DNA of 64,000 bases from Aptenodytes patagonicus (taxonomy: Eukaryota > Chordata > Aves > Sphenisciformes > Spheniscidae), in contig NC_134949.1 in the NCBI RefSeq assembly GCF_965638725.1, positions 53,286,151-53,350,150 on the forward strand, in the 5' to 3' direction. Made by a program: the position numbers and the translations under genes. Shown in pieces: positions 24,101-38,000 of the stretch; the first letter of the stretch is position 1; each line of letters opens with the position of its first letter. The notes under the pieces were generated by a model that was not told where the DNA came from, searched no databases, and saw nothing but the letters and a program-made list of their open reading frames with translations.

Positions 24101-26399
24101 TGCTTTTTTAAGCTTTTGTCACTTTGGAAGCAGCTAAAGGTAAGCCAGTAAGAGCCCAGCATCCATGCAAGGGAGTTATGTCAGTGTAACAATGTAACTG
24201 AGAAAATCATTCAGGAAAGATAATACATATTTCTATAGTTGGGGAAATAACTCTCAAAACATAAATGGACTGTAAATATGAACTGTAAGTAATGTCAATC
24301 TGAGGCTGTGGCTCCACAACCACGGTACTGGATTTTGAACAATTAGCCAAAACATATGATGCTGAGCTTCTGCTGTCTTTATGCTTCTATGCCAGTTTTG
24401 CCTGACAGCAAAAAGACAAAAAATACAGATCCAAGATAAAGCCAGTTAATCCATCCATTTGTTACGACCAAAGCTGAACTGGGAGTGTAACTTTGTGGTG
24501 ATTTACTACTTCATACCGTATTGCTGTTGCATTTTTTATGCTACACTTAATGCATTAAAACCAGACTTACCATCAACGTACTTAGATTCAAAGGTGTAAA
24601 CTGACTTCAAACTCAACAGTTTTTGTTCCTTCCACTCCTCAGGGTCACTCACAAGAAAAGCGAGCACCAACTGTACTCCATATTGTGAACAGTACAATGA
24701 GTTGCAAATGGCGGCTGCACTCCTCTAAGAAGCAGTGTCAGAAAACAAGCTTCAGGCCTAAAGTATAGTGTCATTATTGTCTGTGGGGATGTTAGATGGT
24801 GCCTGCACCAGTTTTTTAGATTGCATTTCCGCTGTTAACTTTGGTTAAAATTTCCCAGACCCAGTTCCCCCTTATACTGCTTTAGAACATTTTTTACTTG
24901 ATACGAATGGAGGTTGTTAGTTTCCGCATTAGTACGATAGCGGAAGAATCTCCCTGCTGCTGCCCTTCTGACATACGCTGTGTCTGTCTGCAACTGGTTT
25001 CCTATCCAAATAAGATGTGAATTCTTAAAGGTGGGGGAAGGATCTGTTTTCCAAGGCACCCAGAGGCTTTTCAAGGTGAAACATACTATCTACACTTTAA
25101 ATTATTACTATCAAATTTGGAAAGGAATTCAATTTCCTTTAAACATTCCCAAAACACTTGTCGTGATACCCATGTTCCAGGAAAGAGTTTGGGCAAGATA
25201 TGCTGAAAAATAAACAGAACCATCTAATTTGTTCTATTTGGGCTTACAAGTGGTAGTCAATCCACATTGGTATATGAATATTTGCTTTGTATGCGTATGC
25301 TATCAATGGAAGGAAGACGTTTCTACCCACCGTTCAGCCTCATTGTCTAACAAACTGAACAGCTAAAGTATATACAGCACCAAGAACCAAATACTTTCAG
25401 ATATAAATTATAATGAACTGCAGATGATGGCCACCTCGTATCACTACTTGCACTACAAGATAAATTAAATTCCCCAAGCTAAGCTTCTCCCGTGCATTAA
25501 TTAATTTGTCACACCACACCAATTCCTCAGTTGGAAGCATCAGGCTTCTTGTGGGTGGGTCCTTGATTTGCCTCGAAATTACCTTCCACAAAAATAACCC
25601 TTAACACCTTCATCAAGCTGTTACTGTGGTAATGGCTAGGTAAACAGGAATGACAGCCACCATATTTAGTGATGGAGCAAATCAAAACAGAGGAAATTCT
25701 TTGCCTCAACAGCAGTTTAAAACTCTTTTTGGAACATGAAGAGGAGCGGGTGCAAACACTAACAGTCCTGTTTCATGTCCATGATTGGTGGGCAAATTAA
25801 AATATTCACATTTCAACTCATATCTCTGATACTGTAACACAGTTCTCAAAAGCATAGGATAAATAGTCCGATCTATATATTAAACTGTTCCCATCACAAA
25901 ATACAGGAAAATTTAGAGCAGTGTATGTTCCCAGCAAGCAGCGGGTAGACAGAGAGAGATTTAACTCGCTTGTTTAAAGACCGTGCCATCTTAAACTCAG
26001 TCGTATTTCCCCAGCAGGGACACACTTGTGAAATTTTTGAAGTCAGCTCAATAAAACGACTATGCGCCTTTCAAATTTTGCAATACTATAGAAGCGATTC
26101 AATTTTTTTTAACATGTAAGTCATCACACCGGCAGCAGTTACTCTAACAGATTAGCTACCAATTTCCCGGCTGGATTTCTTCTGAAGCCCGATAGCTAAC
26201 TTGTTACGTGAAGCTAAGCACTTGGCTGGCGATAGCCGCAAGTTCGGTTACCCGGGGAGAAAACTCCTGTGAGTGTATTCGCGAGGCAGTCGCCTCAGCA
26301 AACTTAAGAAAAGCCCACGGCAAGCTCTGCGAGCTGATCGCGCCAGGGAAGCCGGTGCCTGAGGAGCAGCGGCGGGGACAGAGCCGGTGGCAGATATCA
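21116..26399. other. Intergenic, no gene recognised
   Basis: About 5.3 kb with short open frames only. A T-run lies near 21150. An 18-bp word (TGCATAATCTGTTAGATG) is repeated at 21170-21187 and 21206-21223. No exon, RNA gene or clear mobile element was recognised. Confidence 0.5.
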
Positions 26400-26787
26400 C
26401 AGCAGGTCGCAGGGACCACAGCAGGTTACAGGGATCTCCTTAACCGCCGCCGCCTCACGACAGGCGCCGCGCCGGGCCTGAACCGCCACCCCAGTGGGGT
26501 GCTCCCGCCCCTTCTCCCGCCGGAGGAAAACAGCCTGCCGCTTCCTCATCGCTAGGACGGGCGGCGGGGAGACCGCGAGAAGACCCTGGCGGTGGCGGTA
26601 GCGCTAAAGGGAGAAGCGCTGTTGCGAGAGGCCGCCGCCTGAGGCAGCGCCCCCTCCCGCCCCCCCGCGCGAGCGCCGCCCCCCTCGCCTCTCCCGCCTG
26701 AGCCGAATTTAAACTGCGTTACTCTCCCTCGCGCAAAGCACTAACGCTAGTGGGTCCCGCGCGCCGCTCCCCTTTTCCGCCCGGCAG

Positions 26788-26824
26788 CCAATAGTAGGGC
26801 CGCTTCGTTCTCTTCTCCGCCAAT
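26788..26824 (+). promoter_or_regulatory. Paired CCAAT boxes (NF-Y type)
   Basis: CCAAT occurs at 26788-26792 (AGCCAATAG) and 26820-26824 (CGCCAATCGG), 32 bp apart and about 165-200 bp before the TMPO ATG. Paired NF-Y sites about three helical turns apart are typical of cell-cycle regulated promoters. The role here is inferred. Confidence 0.6.
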
Positions 26825-26988
26825 CGGGGCGCGGTTTGTTGCTGACTGGGAGAAGCGCTCGGTGTGCGCGCCCGCCCGCTGTGGAGCTGGGTCCCTGGCG
26901 CGGGGCAGGCGAGTCCTCCCCATCCCCCGCCCCTTCTCCCCGCGCTTTGTTGGTGCCTCTCCCGGGAGGGCGGCGGCGGCCGGCGGCG

Positions 26989-27228
26989 ATGCCCGAGTTC
27001 CTGGCGGATCCGTCGGTGCTGACCAAAGAGAAGCTGAAGAGCGAGCTGATCGCTAACAATGTGAGCCTGCCGGGCGGCGAGCAGCGCAAGGACGTGTATG
27101 TGCAGCTCTACCTGCAGCACCTCACCGCCCGCAACCCGCCCGCCGCCGCGCAGCCCGACTTCTCCAGCGACGAGGAGCGGGAGCCCACGCCTCTCGGTGC
27201 CAGGAACCGCGGCGCTGCCGCCGGGCGG
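26989..27228 (+). CDS. TMPO: TMPO coding exon 1 (LEM-like domain)
   Basis: 80 codons from the ATG to a CGG|gtgagt donor, phase 0. It encodes the N-terminal LEM-like, DNA-binding fold and the linker [12 protein letters not shown], a known phosphorylation-rich stretch in the family. The upstream frame stays open but has no ATG; the family N-terminus and the G at -3 support this start. Confidence 0.95.
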
Positions 27229-28978
27229 GTGAGTACCGCCGTCCCTCTCCCGCGCCAGGATCCTGGCTCCCGCCCGCGCTCCCTCGGCTTCCCGGCGGCC
27301 TCGGGCCCGCTTTCCCGCCCGAATGGGTCCGTCCGACCCCGGCCGCCGGCCGCGGCGCGGAGACCGGCGTGAGGCGCCGCGGCTCCCCGCACCTCCTCCC
27401 GCGTGGGGCCGGGGACGGCTCCGCCTCGCCTTACTTGAGGCGCGGCCCGGCTCGGCTCGGCTGAGGGCGCGATCTTGCCCGGCGGGGACGGTCCCTCTCG
27501 CCTGGGGCAGAGGGGCAGGGGCGCGCTGCCAGGCGTCCGCCCCGGGAGGCGAACTGGGACCCGCGGTGTCGGCGCTGGGCAGCCGCCGGCTTCGCCTCCA
27601 GGTCGCGTCCCGCGTGTGCGCTTCTCGGTGGCGGCGGCTCCGGAGCGGCTCGTCCGCGGGGCGCGCCGGGCGGGGGGGCCCCTCCAGCAGGGGAGGGGCC
27701 GCGCGATCGCGTGTGGAGCGTGAGACATCCCCCTCCGACTGTAAGCTGGGAAGCCTTTACTTTGACTTGGCGGGCGGTCTCGTAAGTAAAATACTTAGGA
27801 GTTGGAGGAATAAAGCAAGAGAAACCCTGCACGAGGCTGCAACTTTGGAAAGAAGACTCCCATCAGCTGTCTCAGCTGTGCTGAAGCAGCGCTACTCTGT
27901 GTAAATACCTCCAGATGAAAGGATGAAGCTGTGAAGGAACAGCGTGTTTGTTTTGTTTAACGAAGTGGACTGATTAGTGTTAAGAGGGTCTGCTTAATGT
28001 AGCTGTTTCTCTCATACCTCTAAGCACATGTTTTACAGTAGAGTGCCTCTGCTGCGTGTTCAGTTGGTCCACTGTTACTTGCTTTCTTACACATACTTTC
28101 TTTTATCATGTAAGGAAATGGGGGGGAGCTGATGCCACTTGGAATTTTTCCCTTTCGGAAAATGTGATTTCCTTTTTCATTTTTAATAAGTGGTCTGTAA
28201 ATTTGCGTATATTGAGAAAGCAATCTTTTCATTCGTAATTCTAAGCTGTCTGGTCTCGTGTAAAGGCTTGTACAATGATCGCCAGCTACTGGAGTTGTAA
28301 TGTGTGTGATATTACAAGTATTTAATGATAGTATCTGAAATACTATCTTTAAAAGCTCACTTGTAAAGAGAGTGCGGAGAAGAGGATTCCTCTGAAGGTC
28401 TTTAATACTTTGATCTTTAAAAAAACGCAACAAAGAGTTCTTGAATTAAGAAGTTGAAAACTGCAAGTAAAAGAGGAAGAGATTTCTAACCAAATTATTT
28501 ACCTCTTTTTAACGTCTAATTCAAATACTTAACTGGCATTCACTAGAGAAACTTTACAGTGAACTAGACACTTCTCTGACTTATAATGGTCTGCCTGTAG
28601 CATTCGTAAAGTGCTTTTGAGTAAAACAGGATGAGCTTGAATCTGACGTGTTTCACGCTTGTAGGAGAGGGAAAGTCTGCTGAAGTTCCTAGATCTGATT
28701 TTTCCTTTCCCTTCCCCAGTGCTTAAGCTTAAACAATTATGGGTGACTCTTTTGATGTTTACAGAATGGGTGGTACTGTTACGCTTTTGTTAACAATGTC
28801 TGGAAGGCTCTGGGCTATTTCTGCTAGTCCTGTATGTTAATACCAGGGCAGTGTATCATCATAACTTCCAAAACTTGAGCGAATATTCTAGTGACAGGTG
28901 CTTGGACTTGGGTCTGTCATGCTTCTCCCCCCATCCCCACCCCACCTCCACCCCACCCCACCCACCCCACCCAGCCCC

Positions 28979-29009
<31 letters not shown>

Positions 29010-32000
29010 AAGCTCGGTTGACTTGTATGCTTGTTGTCTGCTTAGTACAGCTTAGGTAGTTCTGAAACTGCTTGTAGCTTGAGTTGCTGTTGTCCCTGTT
29101 AGTGTCTTCTGGCATAAGGGTGCTTGTCTGATCTGCTCTCCTTCCAAAAGAGTAATGCACAGGTCTCCAGAGTGACTTGCCACCAAAACAGTTGGAAAGG
29201 AGAGGCAGAGTGAAGGAAGTCTGACGTCCAGAGGAGTGGGATTCTGGTATGGAAACAAAGCGAAATATCTTGGTAAGATTAAGAGGTGGTAGGAGGGAAA
29301 GCACTCAAACCTCTGAAAGAGAAGAAACTAGAAATAAGGGGCAAAGGGAGGAAGCTGGGACTGCAAGGCATTAGGTAAAGGAGGAATAAAATAAAGGAAT
29401 CCCGTATTTCCTGTAAGTCACTTTGTAGGCTCCGGAAACAAAGGTGGATTCAGCAACCTCTGTCTTTTACTCCTCTGTGTAACTTCATTGTTTTATCTTA
29501 AGTATTTCTTTTATGTGTGTGTTTAAAAGGACCAGAAAACAATTTGCACTGGGTGAATAAAAGTACTTTATAACATGTACTGGTGTAATAACATGGGTCT
29601 TTTCTGTTGTTGGGTGGAGATCTGAGTAACAAAATTGCAATGCTTTATTAATTCTGTTTTAATGTATATTACAGGTCTTAGAAATTGTAGTATTAGTTTG
29701 TGTACACTGGGGGGGTGTAAACCAGCCTGTTTCAAACTGTTAGGCAATCAACTGCTTAATGTTTCTAGAACACCAAAATACCTTACTATATTACAAAGGT
29801 ATCTTCTATGGGATTAAAAAATTTGGACTGCTTTATTTTGTGTTCCCTGTATCACTCTAAAAACTTGAATACTGCTTAACTTGAAAATTGCAAAAAGTCT
29901 CTTCAATCCAGGTGACTCAGTCAAGGCTAGTATTAACTTGTAAAAACATTTGAAAGAGCACTTAAATAGGTTTGCATTTTGGAGGGTTCTGTCCCACTGT
30001 GCTTTCTGCTATTCCTTTTTTTTTTTTATATAGCTTAATATGATACGAGCCTTTAAAAAAAACCAACACATTTTGGGGGGAATGATTTGGGAATGAAGAC
30101 TCACTCCCACTGCTGGGATGAATGAATGCATGCTGGATGCATAGAGGGAGAGGTAGAAAAGGGCCAGAATCACTCTTGGAGCAAAGAAATGGGTACTTGT
30201 GAATAGAGAAGAGCAACACAAGTGAGAGGTGTAATCTCCTTCTTAAGTTTGTGCTTGTTCGTTAGCAGTACCGACACAACAGTTGTGAGTGCTTAACTTT
30301 TTTGTGTGCCTGCCTGCTGAAGTCCAAATGCCCTCAGTGAGCAATCGTCTCGGTTGCTCAAGTCCTCTGAAAGGATCGGGATCACAGTCAAAAAGCAGTC
30401 TGCCCTTACTTTATGGGCATAGGCTATCAAAGATGTACAAAATGTATAGTTTAATATGGCTTTTAGCGTGAAAAATTGATTGTAATCGGGATACCACGTC
30501 GGCCTGAATGAAGGTGGTCCCGACTTGTCAGTCACTGGAGGGATTTTGCTGGTCACTGAGCGCCCGTCCCACTCTGGGTCCGCTGCACTTCCCTTTAGTA
30601 AGTGCAAAGAGTTATAACCCTCTCTCAGCCTGCAGCCGGTGGGAGTTAGAGCGCTTGTGTCTGCGTAGAGGTGGCCGGGGCTTGGAGCAGCGCGGGAGAG
30701 CGGGTACGGCCCTGCTGCCGGGGTGAGGGGCAGGGCTGCCGGCGGGGCGGGCAGGGCTGGCCGCCAGGGGGCGCTCCGGAGCAGCCTCCCCGCGGAGGCT
30801 CTGCTGCCTCGGCACCCTCGGGGGGGGGGGCGGGTACGGTTGGGGGTCTCGATTTGGGGGGGAAGACTGGCGGGTACTCCTGTTGTGTTTGAATCGGTAC
30901 TTTACTCCATCCGTCAGCTGACTTACGGATGCTGAAGGGGAGGGAGAGCAGTGTTTTTCTTAAAATGGGTATGAGAAACAAGTTCAAAGGAGTATACGCT
31001 GAATATCCATGTCGCAGTCATTGAAAAGGCAGAAAAGCTAAACCAGGTCTCTTGATACTGACAGTTAATGTTTTGACATTGCTGTAGTCATTAGTAATTA
31101 TAAACTGTCTACACTGTCATTTTAGTGTTCTTTTTTCTAAGTTCTGGGCATTTGATAATGCATTTAGGTGCACATTTGCTATTGATAAAAGCTGTGCAGC
31201 AATGAGACAAAACCCCATAGTTTTAATTCTACTACAAATTATGTCTTTTAAATCCATCACTCTTCCAGCACAGCTCTATCAATACTACATCCAACCTATA
31301 CATCTCTCAGAACAAATAAAAACCTTAATGTGCTAGTGATGTAAAGTTGATGTATTGTGAGACAAGTCTCATGCATCCATAGTGATGCTGCTGCTGTTTC
31401 ATTTATATTCATGTGGGTTTATTTTGACCTGTCTCTTATTCTGATACAGGAGTGAACATACAGATGATTAAGATGCATGTATGAGCAGATCAAAACTTAC
31501 AGGGGTTTTGTTCTGACCGCATTGTTTTCAGGCCCTGAAACCATCATGCTTTGGAACAGCAAACTCTTTAGGTAGTTAGCAGTTTTTTGGCACCTAAAGT
31601 TAAAAACTAAACTATTTTACTGTAGTAAGATCTTGTCTCCCCTCAGTGAAACTCAGACAGCATTTTTATGCTTTGTAATTTGATGCAGCAAAACCCCCTC
31701 CTATTGCATGAAGTGCAGTCTGCTTTGTAGAAGATGACTTCAAATACTGTCAAATACATAAAATTCACTAAATCAAAGTAAGATTAAATGTTAGTGAAAT
31801 TTTTTTTAAAAGAGCTTTCCTGTGAAATATTTGAAAGTATCATTTTAAATATGGCCAATTCTCTAGATGTAATACTTTTTTTTTTTTTTTTTTGGGGGGG
31901 GGGGAGGGCTCATTTGGCTATATACTCTTACCAGGAGAGGAAAAGCTTTTAAAATCATGCTTGTTTGGGTCTCAGTCAGATAATATTGTCTGGAGGAGCC

Positions 32001-35000
32001 AGCTTCTCAAGCTCAAAAACATTAGTAGAGCAACTTTTTTTTTTTTTTTTTTTTTTTTTTTCCCTAAGCCTGTTTAGCATAGTGGTATGTGAGGACAGTG
32101 GCTGGTATGTGAGACACCTTTTCGCTGTAGGGGGAACCATCTGCATCTGGATGCTCCTGGTCCTGGTTAGTTATGGGCTGAATATCAGGACAGATAGCTC
32201 AAAGGAAAAATAAGTATGAAATGGCATTTTTGCCTCTTTAGGAACATTGTTTTAAAGCACATACCAAAAATATCATCTTGACACTGTTGCCAAACAGGAG
32301 CTGTTCAGAGCGCAGAATGTGTAGGTTTTTATGACTTAGCTTATTGGTGCATTTCATGTCCTGGAAGAATCTCTTAAAACACCGAGTGATATTTTTTACC
32401 TTTAAAGTCGTAATTTGAAAAAAATCAGTCAGATGTATCCTCACTTCTGTTAATGAAGGTATAATGAGAGCATCTGGACCTGAAGGGCCTGTTTGAAATG
32501 TGTCCTTTGAACACCTATAACCTAACTTCTATAACCTTTGAAAGGTTATAGGAGAGACCTATTTGGTAAAGATGTTTTTTGTTTTAATGAAGTAGCCAAG
32601 TAAATTAAGAGCTAGTTTCAGCTCTCTATGGTCAGAATGGTGTGGTAGCGATAATATCTGTAGCTGAGGTAACTGTATGGTTTCAACCCCTTCCCTGTTG
32701 GAAAAGGGAAGGTAATAGTAAAACTGGTAGTTTATGAAGATCAGGAGTGTGGAAGGTGAAACTGCATGCCCGGATAGGTAAGAAAATGTAAAGCATATAT
32801 GCTACCCAGTGAAGGAAGAGAATCTATTCAGTGTTTCCTGTGTGGCTGTATCTCTTAATTATGATGTGCTGTACAAATGTGACCCAGAATACAGATTAAC
32901 ACCTTTGGGGCCTTTTAAATGGCACTCATCTGCTATCTGAGTGACAGCTGTGGGCAGTAGGGGTGAGGTGGCTGAGTAATTCCCGCTGCAGTGAGGTCCT
33001 GCCATGCTGTTTGGCACCTTCAGACTTTCTGCAGTTCTAGACTCATGAACTAGGGAGACATGCTTGTTAGAGTGCTGGTGTAATAACAGCGGTTATATTT
33101 AAATAAAATAATCCTGTTGAAGTAATTTTTGTCTAGCAGTGCATGTCAGTTGTTCAGCAGGGGCACATACACAAGCCAGATCTCCAGGTCAGCATTCAGT
33201 TGATTGAGCCGTGAGACCATCTGTTAGTCTGGTTTCTTGAGTTGTTTTTTGTTGTGAATTTTTACTTTCACTTAGGTTCTCTGGAAACAACTCTTCATTA
33301 TGCAGCATTCATCTGTTTTCAGAGTGGGTACATTCCCTTCACTGACTAACATGGAATTTAGTGTCTGGGGGGAGGAGGGGGTGGAAGGGCTAAGTAGTCC
33401 CTAATCTTATAATTTAGGACTGTTACCATACATAGGCTTGGAAATTCTAAGTCTGGCATTTACTAACTAAGGTTAAAAGGTAGAGAATTCTTAAAGTTGA
33501 GTGTATCAGTATCTCTGAATTACTGCTGCATAATTTCCTTTCCATTGTTTATTTTTTCTGTCCTGTAGCTTTTGGTAAATATCGTCTTGAGGTGTTTGAG
33601 GTTAAAAAGTTCAGTAGGACTTGGTTTTCAAAAAAACCTAAACCTCTACTGCAGGAAATGTTTTTGGTAGAATAAAAAGTGCAAGAGGAAGAGAGACCTC
33701 TGTATTTCATAGTCTGTCTATTATTGAGACTTGTCATGTGCAGTTCCTTATCTTCTCCTCCCCTAAGAGAAATACAGTTACTTGTTACCAGAGAGGACGC
33801 TGTACAAACTGGAGAATTAAAGAGTGTTCTGTTGGTGTGATTTGGGCTTTCTTAGCCTGTCTTAACCTCATTCAGAGAAATAGTAAAGAAGCCCTGAGCC
33901 TTTCTGCTTCTAGTGATGAAGCTGCACCTGTCTGGGATTAGAGTCCTTGAATATCCTAATGTAGGTGCCATTTAACTTGAGATTTGAAAATGCTTCTCTT
34001 GGTGGTGTCTCATAGTTGTCTGTTATATTATTTAAGATGTTACTTATGCTTGCGTTTGGAGTAGTGCTAGAACTAGTAAAGGTAGCCATAAGGTTTGTCT
34101 GAAACTAGTCTGTGGCTGTTGGATTTCTATTCAGCAGAAATGACAAAGATGAGGTACGGGATAGCTTCCACGCCTGAATTCTTATCACTTGCATTTTTGT
34201 CTCCTCTCATTCGTGAAAGAAGGTGAAAGCTTTTTGCTGTGGAGAGGTGACACTCTGAGAAGGTGAACTTCTCTTATGCTCTTGTTTTCCTGTGGCCCTA
34301 GAACTGAGAATGCTGTGTGGGATCCCCATGCTTATAGTTCACTTCAGTACTTGTTTGAAGGGTTGAGTCCTAGTTAATCTGAAACTGAGCCTGACAGATA
34401 CCACTACCAAATTGGCAGTATCTGTCACACTCTTTGGTGTGAACAACTCTCTGAAGTATGCAAATCCTCTTCCATCTTCTGTTTTCTAGAGAATGGCAAT
34501 GACTAGAAATATTTTTTTAATGGTGCTAGCTCTGGATGGAATTAGAAGGTCTTCAGATAAGGATTTATTGGTCTGGATGTAGCTTGCAAGAATATTTACA
34601 TTACACTCAAGTGGTCAGCTGCACTGCCTTACTTCAGCAAATCCTGGAGTTTGCCACAGTTTCATTTTATGCACTTCACCTCTGCACCACAGTAAGACAA
34701 CTTTAATTTTACTAATAGTCACCAGACCAGGAAATGTGGGTGTGGGTTTTTTTTTGTTTTGATTTGCAAATATAAATTTTAAAGCTAGCTCTTTTGATCT
34801 GTCTCACAGGGTAGTCCCATGGATAAGTTGTGATGATGCACAGAAAGTGCAGTGGTGCTTTATACTATAATAGGAGTGGTAATTAAAGCTAATGTTGTTG
34901 CTGAGGTTAATGCTGCCATACCACAGCCAAGGTACAAGAGAAATTCTTCTTTCCTGCCTTATGCTTCTAGGGACTGATCTTATGGTCCAGTGAGTAGTTA

Positions 35001-38000
35001 AATAGCAGCTTTCTACTTGTATGAGTGAAGTCATTTGCTTCTGCTTTAAGGAGAATAGGTATTCAAAAGTAAAAGTTGACCTCACTGAACACAAGGTAAT
35101 CAATGCATCTGGCCATATTATTGAAGATGACAGATATAGGTATTCAAAAGTAAAAGTTGACCTCACTGAACACAAGGTAATCAATGCATCTGGCCATATT
35201 ATTGAAGATGACAGATTACCTTCAACTTTTCATCCCCTCCCTGCCCTTTTGCTGAAACTGACTATTCTGATGGTCTCAATGTGTGGTAATACTCCAGGAA
35301 AAAGTGAAATGGTATTTGGAAGAAAAAAAAATACCAAAGATACTATGAGATATGTGAGTCTACTTGCATTAGAGGACTGTGTTACTCATTAGTTGCAGTT
35401 AGATTTCTGGTAGTTAAGATTTTGGTAAAATGTCTAGTGGAATGCTGAGTAGTTCTTCTGGTATATATTGTTATAGTTTCTTCTGTGGCCTCTAAGTGAT
35501 ACAAAGGCAGAGATACATTAAATTAAGTTTCCGGTTTCTTTAAAGTGCCATTGGAATGTTGATTTCCTGCACCATGGTAGTTGTTTTCTTCTGAAATATG
35601 AAAGCAGCATCTTGGTTATCTGCTTGGTGATGCATGCAAACACCAAAGCTGTCAATAGTCTAAACAGATCCCAACAAGAAAACCCAGCATGTGTTTTGGA
35701 ACTCTTTTCCACTGTTTGGACAGTTCAGTAGTCCAGAAAAAAATGCACTGAATATAAAGTTCTTGTTAATGTGATACTTAACTTGAAACAGTGTTATGAC
35801 CAACACATTCAAAAGTAAATACAAGCCTCCTATAGCTGCAGGTTGTTGTTTTCTGTGTACTAGATAAGTAGGCTCAGTTGATTCACAAACTGATTAGATT
35901 TTTATGTGATAAAGGAATGGAATGATTGATAAAATGAGTGGTAAATCTGTCATTAGTCAAATCTGCCACTTTAGTGATCCTATCCTTTCTTCAGACTGCT
36001 CGGAGTCTATTTCTTAGAATTAAGAAACAGCATGAGTTCTTGGAGATTCTGTTGCTTTTCAACAGCTGATTTTAAGTTCTTCATGCTGGGTTTTTCACAA
36101 TCCAGGAGTTAGAGGAAAATCTAATTTAATTAGGGAGTCAGTTATATTTGAGAAATCCTCATACAGTCCCTCTATGGCTTTTAAATATCTTGAGGCAAGA
36201 CCAAGCTTGCCTGCAAACCAATATTGAACTGGCATTAATAGCTAGCTAGATACTGTTGACTCATGTCAGTCATCTTAGTGCTATCTTACTAAAGACAATA
36301 AGAAAAAAAACCTCTTAATTGTGCCTGAGTGTTATAGCATACTTGTATTTGGAATTCTAGTCTTTGGTAAGTACCAGAAAACCCAGATAGGCCCTCTGGG
36401 CAACCAAGTTGAGAAACATGTTAAGTGTAGAAGTTGTATCTGTTTATATCCTACAACTTTGAGATACAAATATGACTTATTTCAAAGCAGTATCAAGGTC
36501 TTTCTTAGTTGAGAGCAAGCAGATCCTAAGCATATTTTTTCTGTCTTACCTTCTCACTCTCTTGCAGATCTTGGAGCTTGAAATGCCTATTGTAGTAACA
36601 AAGGCTTCCCAAGTTGAACAAATGTTATGATCACTCTGTTTGGATATAGCGGAAACTGCTAATTTGGGAGTAGTGTCTTGGCAGATTATTTTGATAACCA
36701 TCTGTATGTGGTAGTGGTGTGTTGCCAACTGTTCAAGTAGTGTTGCCAGAGTTGGGTTTAGGATTTGTTAGAGTTACAGTAGCAGCGGCCTGAGCAGACA
36801 GGCAGGATTTTGAAAATGTAAGGGTGTTTCCGGTTTTGCCTTTCCTGCACTCCCTTTGTAACATCATGTAATCTTACAGAGAACACCAGGATAAGTAGGA
36901 ATGGGGGTTTTGGGAACTTGGTTCAGAGAGCGTGGGTACTGAAGAACTTGTTCCATGTCATTAGAGGAAGAAGTATTGACCTACTAGGTAGAAGAATAAT
37001 GTGAAGAAATGCCAATGGAACCTACATATTTGTAGCTTAGAGTAGTGATGGTGGAACAGCTAGAAGCTTACCTCTCCAGTGATAGGCAAGAAATCCTCTC
37101 CTGTTTTATACTTGAACTTCAAATTAAAACACAGGATCAGAATAATGAGCAAGATTTTTTTTTTTAAATATAGAGGAGGCTTGTAATGGGTATTTCCTTA
37201 TGTAAGTAGGAAACTTGTGCATGTTTGTTTAGTAGTTGTAAATGTTTGAAGTGTTTCACATAGGCCTTACTGTGGGAGGGATGGGGACAATATAATTACT
37301 TTTCTCGTTTTGTACGTTTAGGACTCGCATATCTTCCTGTTCCCTTAGAAGAAAAAGATTGTTCTGTATTAACTGGAAATGCTGTCTCTTGTTTATTCCT
37401 TGCACACTCACAGAAGGCCACGAAGAAAACTGACAAACCCAGGCCAGAGGAGAAGGATGACCTAGATGTAACAGAGATGAGTAATGAAGATCTTCAAGAG
37501 CAACTTGTGAAATATGGACTAAATCCTGGCCCGATTGTAGGTAGGTCAACTGGACTAGCAAATATTCATCCGTTCAACATATTTCTCACTGAACCTCAGT
37601 TCTGAGTACTCTAAGCTTCTCTGATACAGTTGCTTATTATGTTTGGTACCAATACTGTTACAATCCTACTTCCCACTTAAGATGTTTTCATTGAACTATT
37701 TACATTGAGAAGACTCAAAGCATTGCAGTGTAGGCGAGTCCACAGTTTGTTCCTCTTGTGTTCTAGGCCAGCTGGAGATGTTTCAACTTCTGTTTTGAAG
37801 CTGTGTAACTGTTAGTTAAAGTTCAGTGCTGGGGTAATTAGGTCTTCTGATACAGAGGTTGAGATCTGGGGCCTGCTTAAATAGAAAATACATCTTACAT
37901 AATAAGCTAATAGCATTGAGAGCAGAATGAGAACATGGAACTTCCCCTTCCCTAGAGCATTTCCTACTCACTGCATTGTGCAGTAATGTTTTCCTTTGCT

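Larger units (their letters stand above)
26400..27720. promoter_or_regulatory. CpG-island promoter of TMPO
   Basis: A GC- and CpG-dense block covers the upstream region, exon 1 and the start of intron 1. There is no TATA box near the expected start. Two CCAAT boxes lie upstream of the start codon. GC-box like tracts (CCGCCCC type) are frequent. This fits a housekeeping or proliferation-linked promoter. The exact transcription start cannot be read from sequence. Confidence 0.8.
27229..37413 (+). other. TMPO: TMPO intron 1 (10.2 kb)
   Basis: It holds a C25A12 homopolymer junction (28975-29011), a small GC-rich island with a CTCF-type site (30600-30870), T18G11 and T27 runs (31876-31904, 32035-32061) and an exact 81-bp tandem duplication (35055-35216). 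No coding exon recognised. Confidence 0.8.

Noticed and set aside
26836-26988. In-frame upstream extension of TMPO exon 1
   Set aside because: It has no ATG and lies in promoter sequence; the family N-terminus starts at MPEFL at 26989.
34804-35392. Open frames of 126 (minus) and 123 (plus) codons in TMPO intron 1
   Set aside because: Both owe their length to the exact 81-bp duplication, a multiple of three; no domain or splice signals support them.
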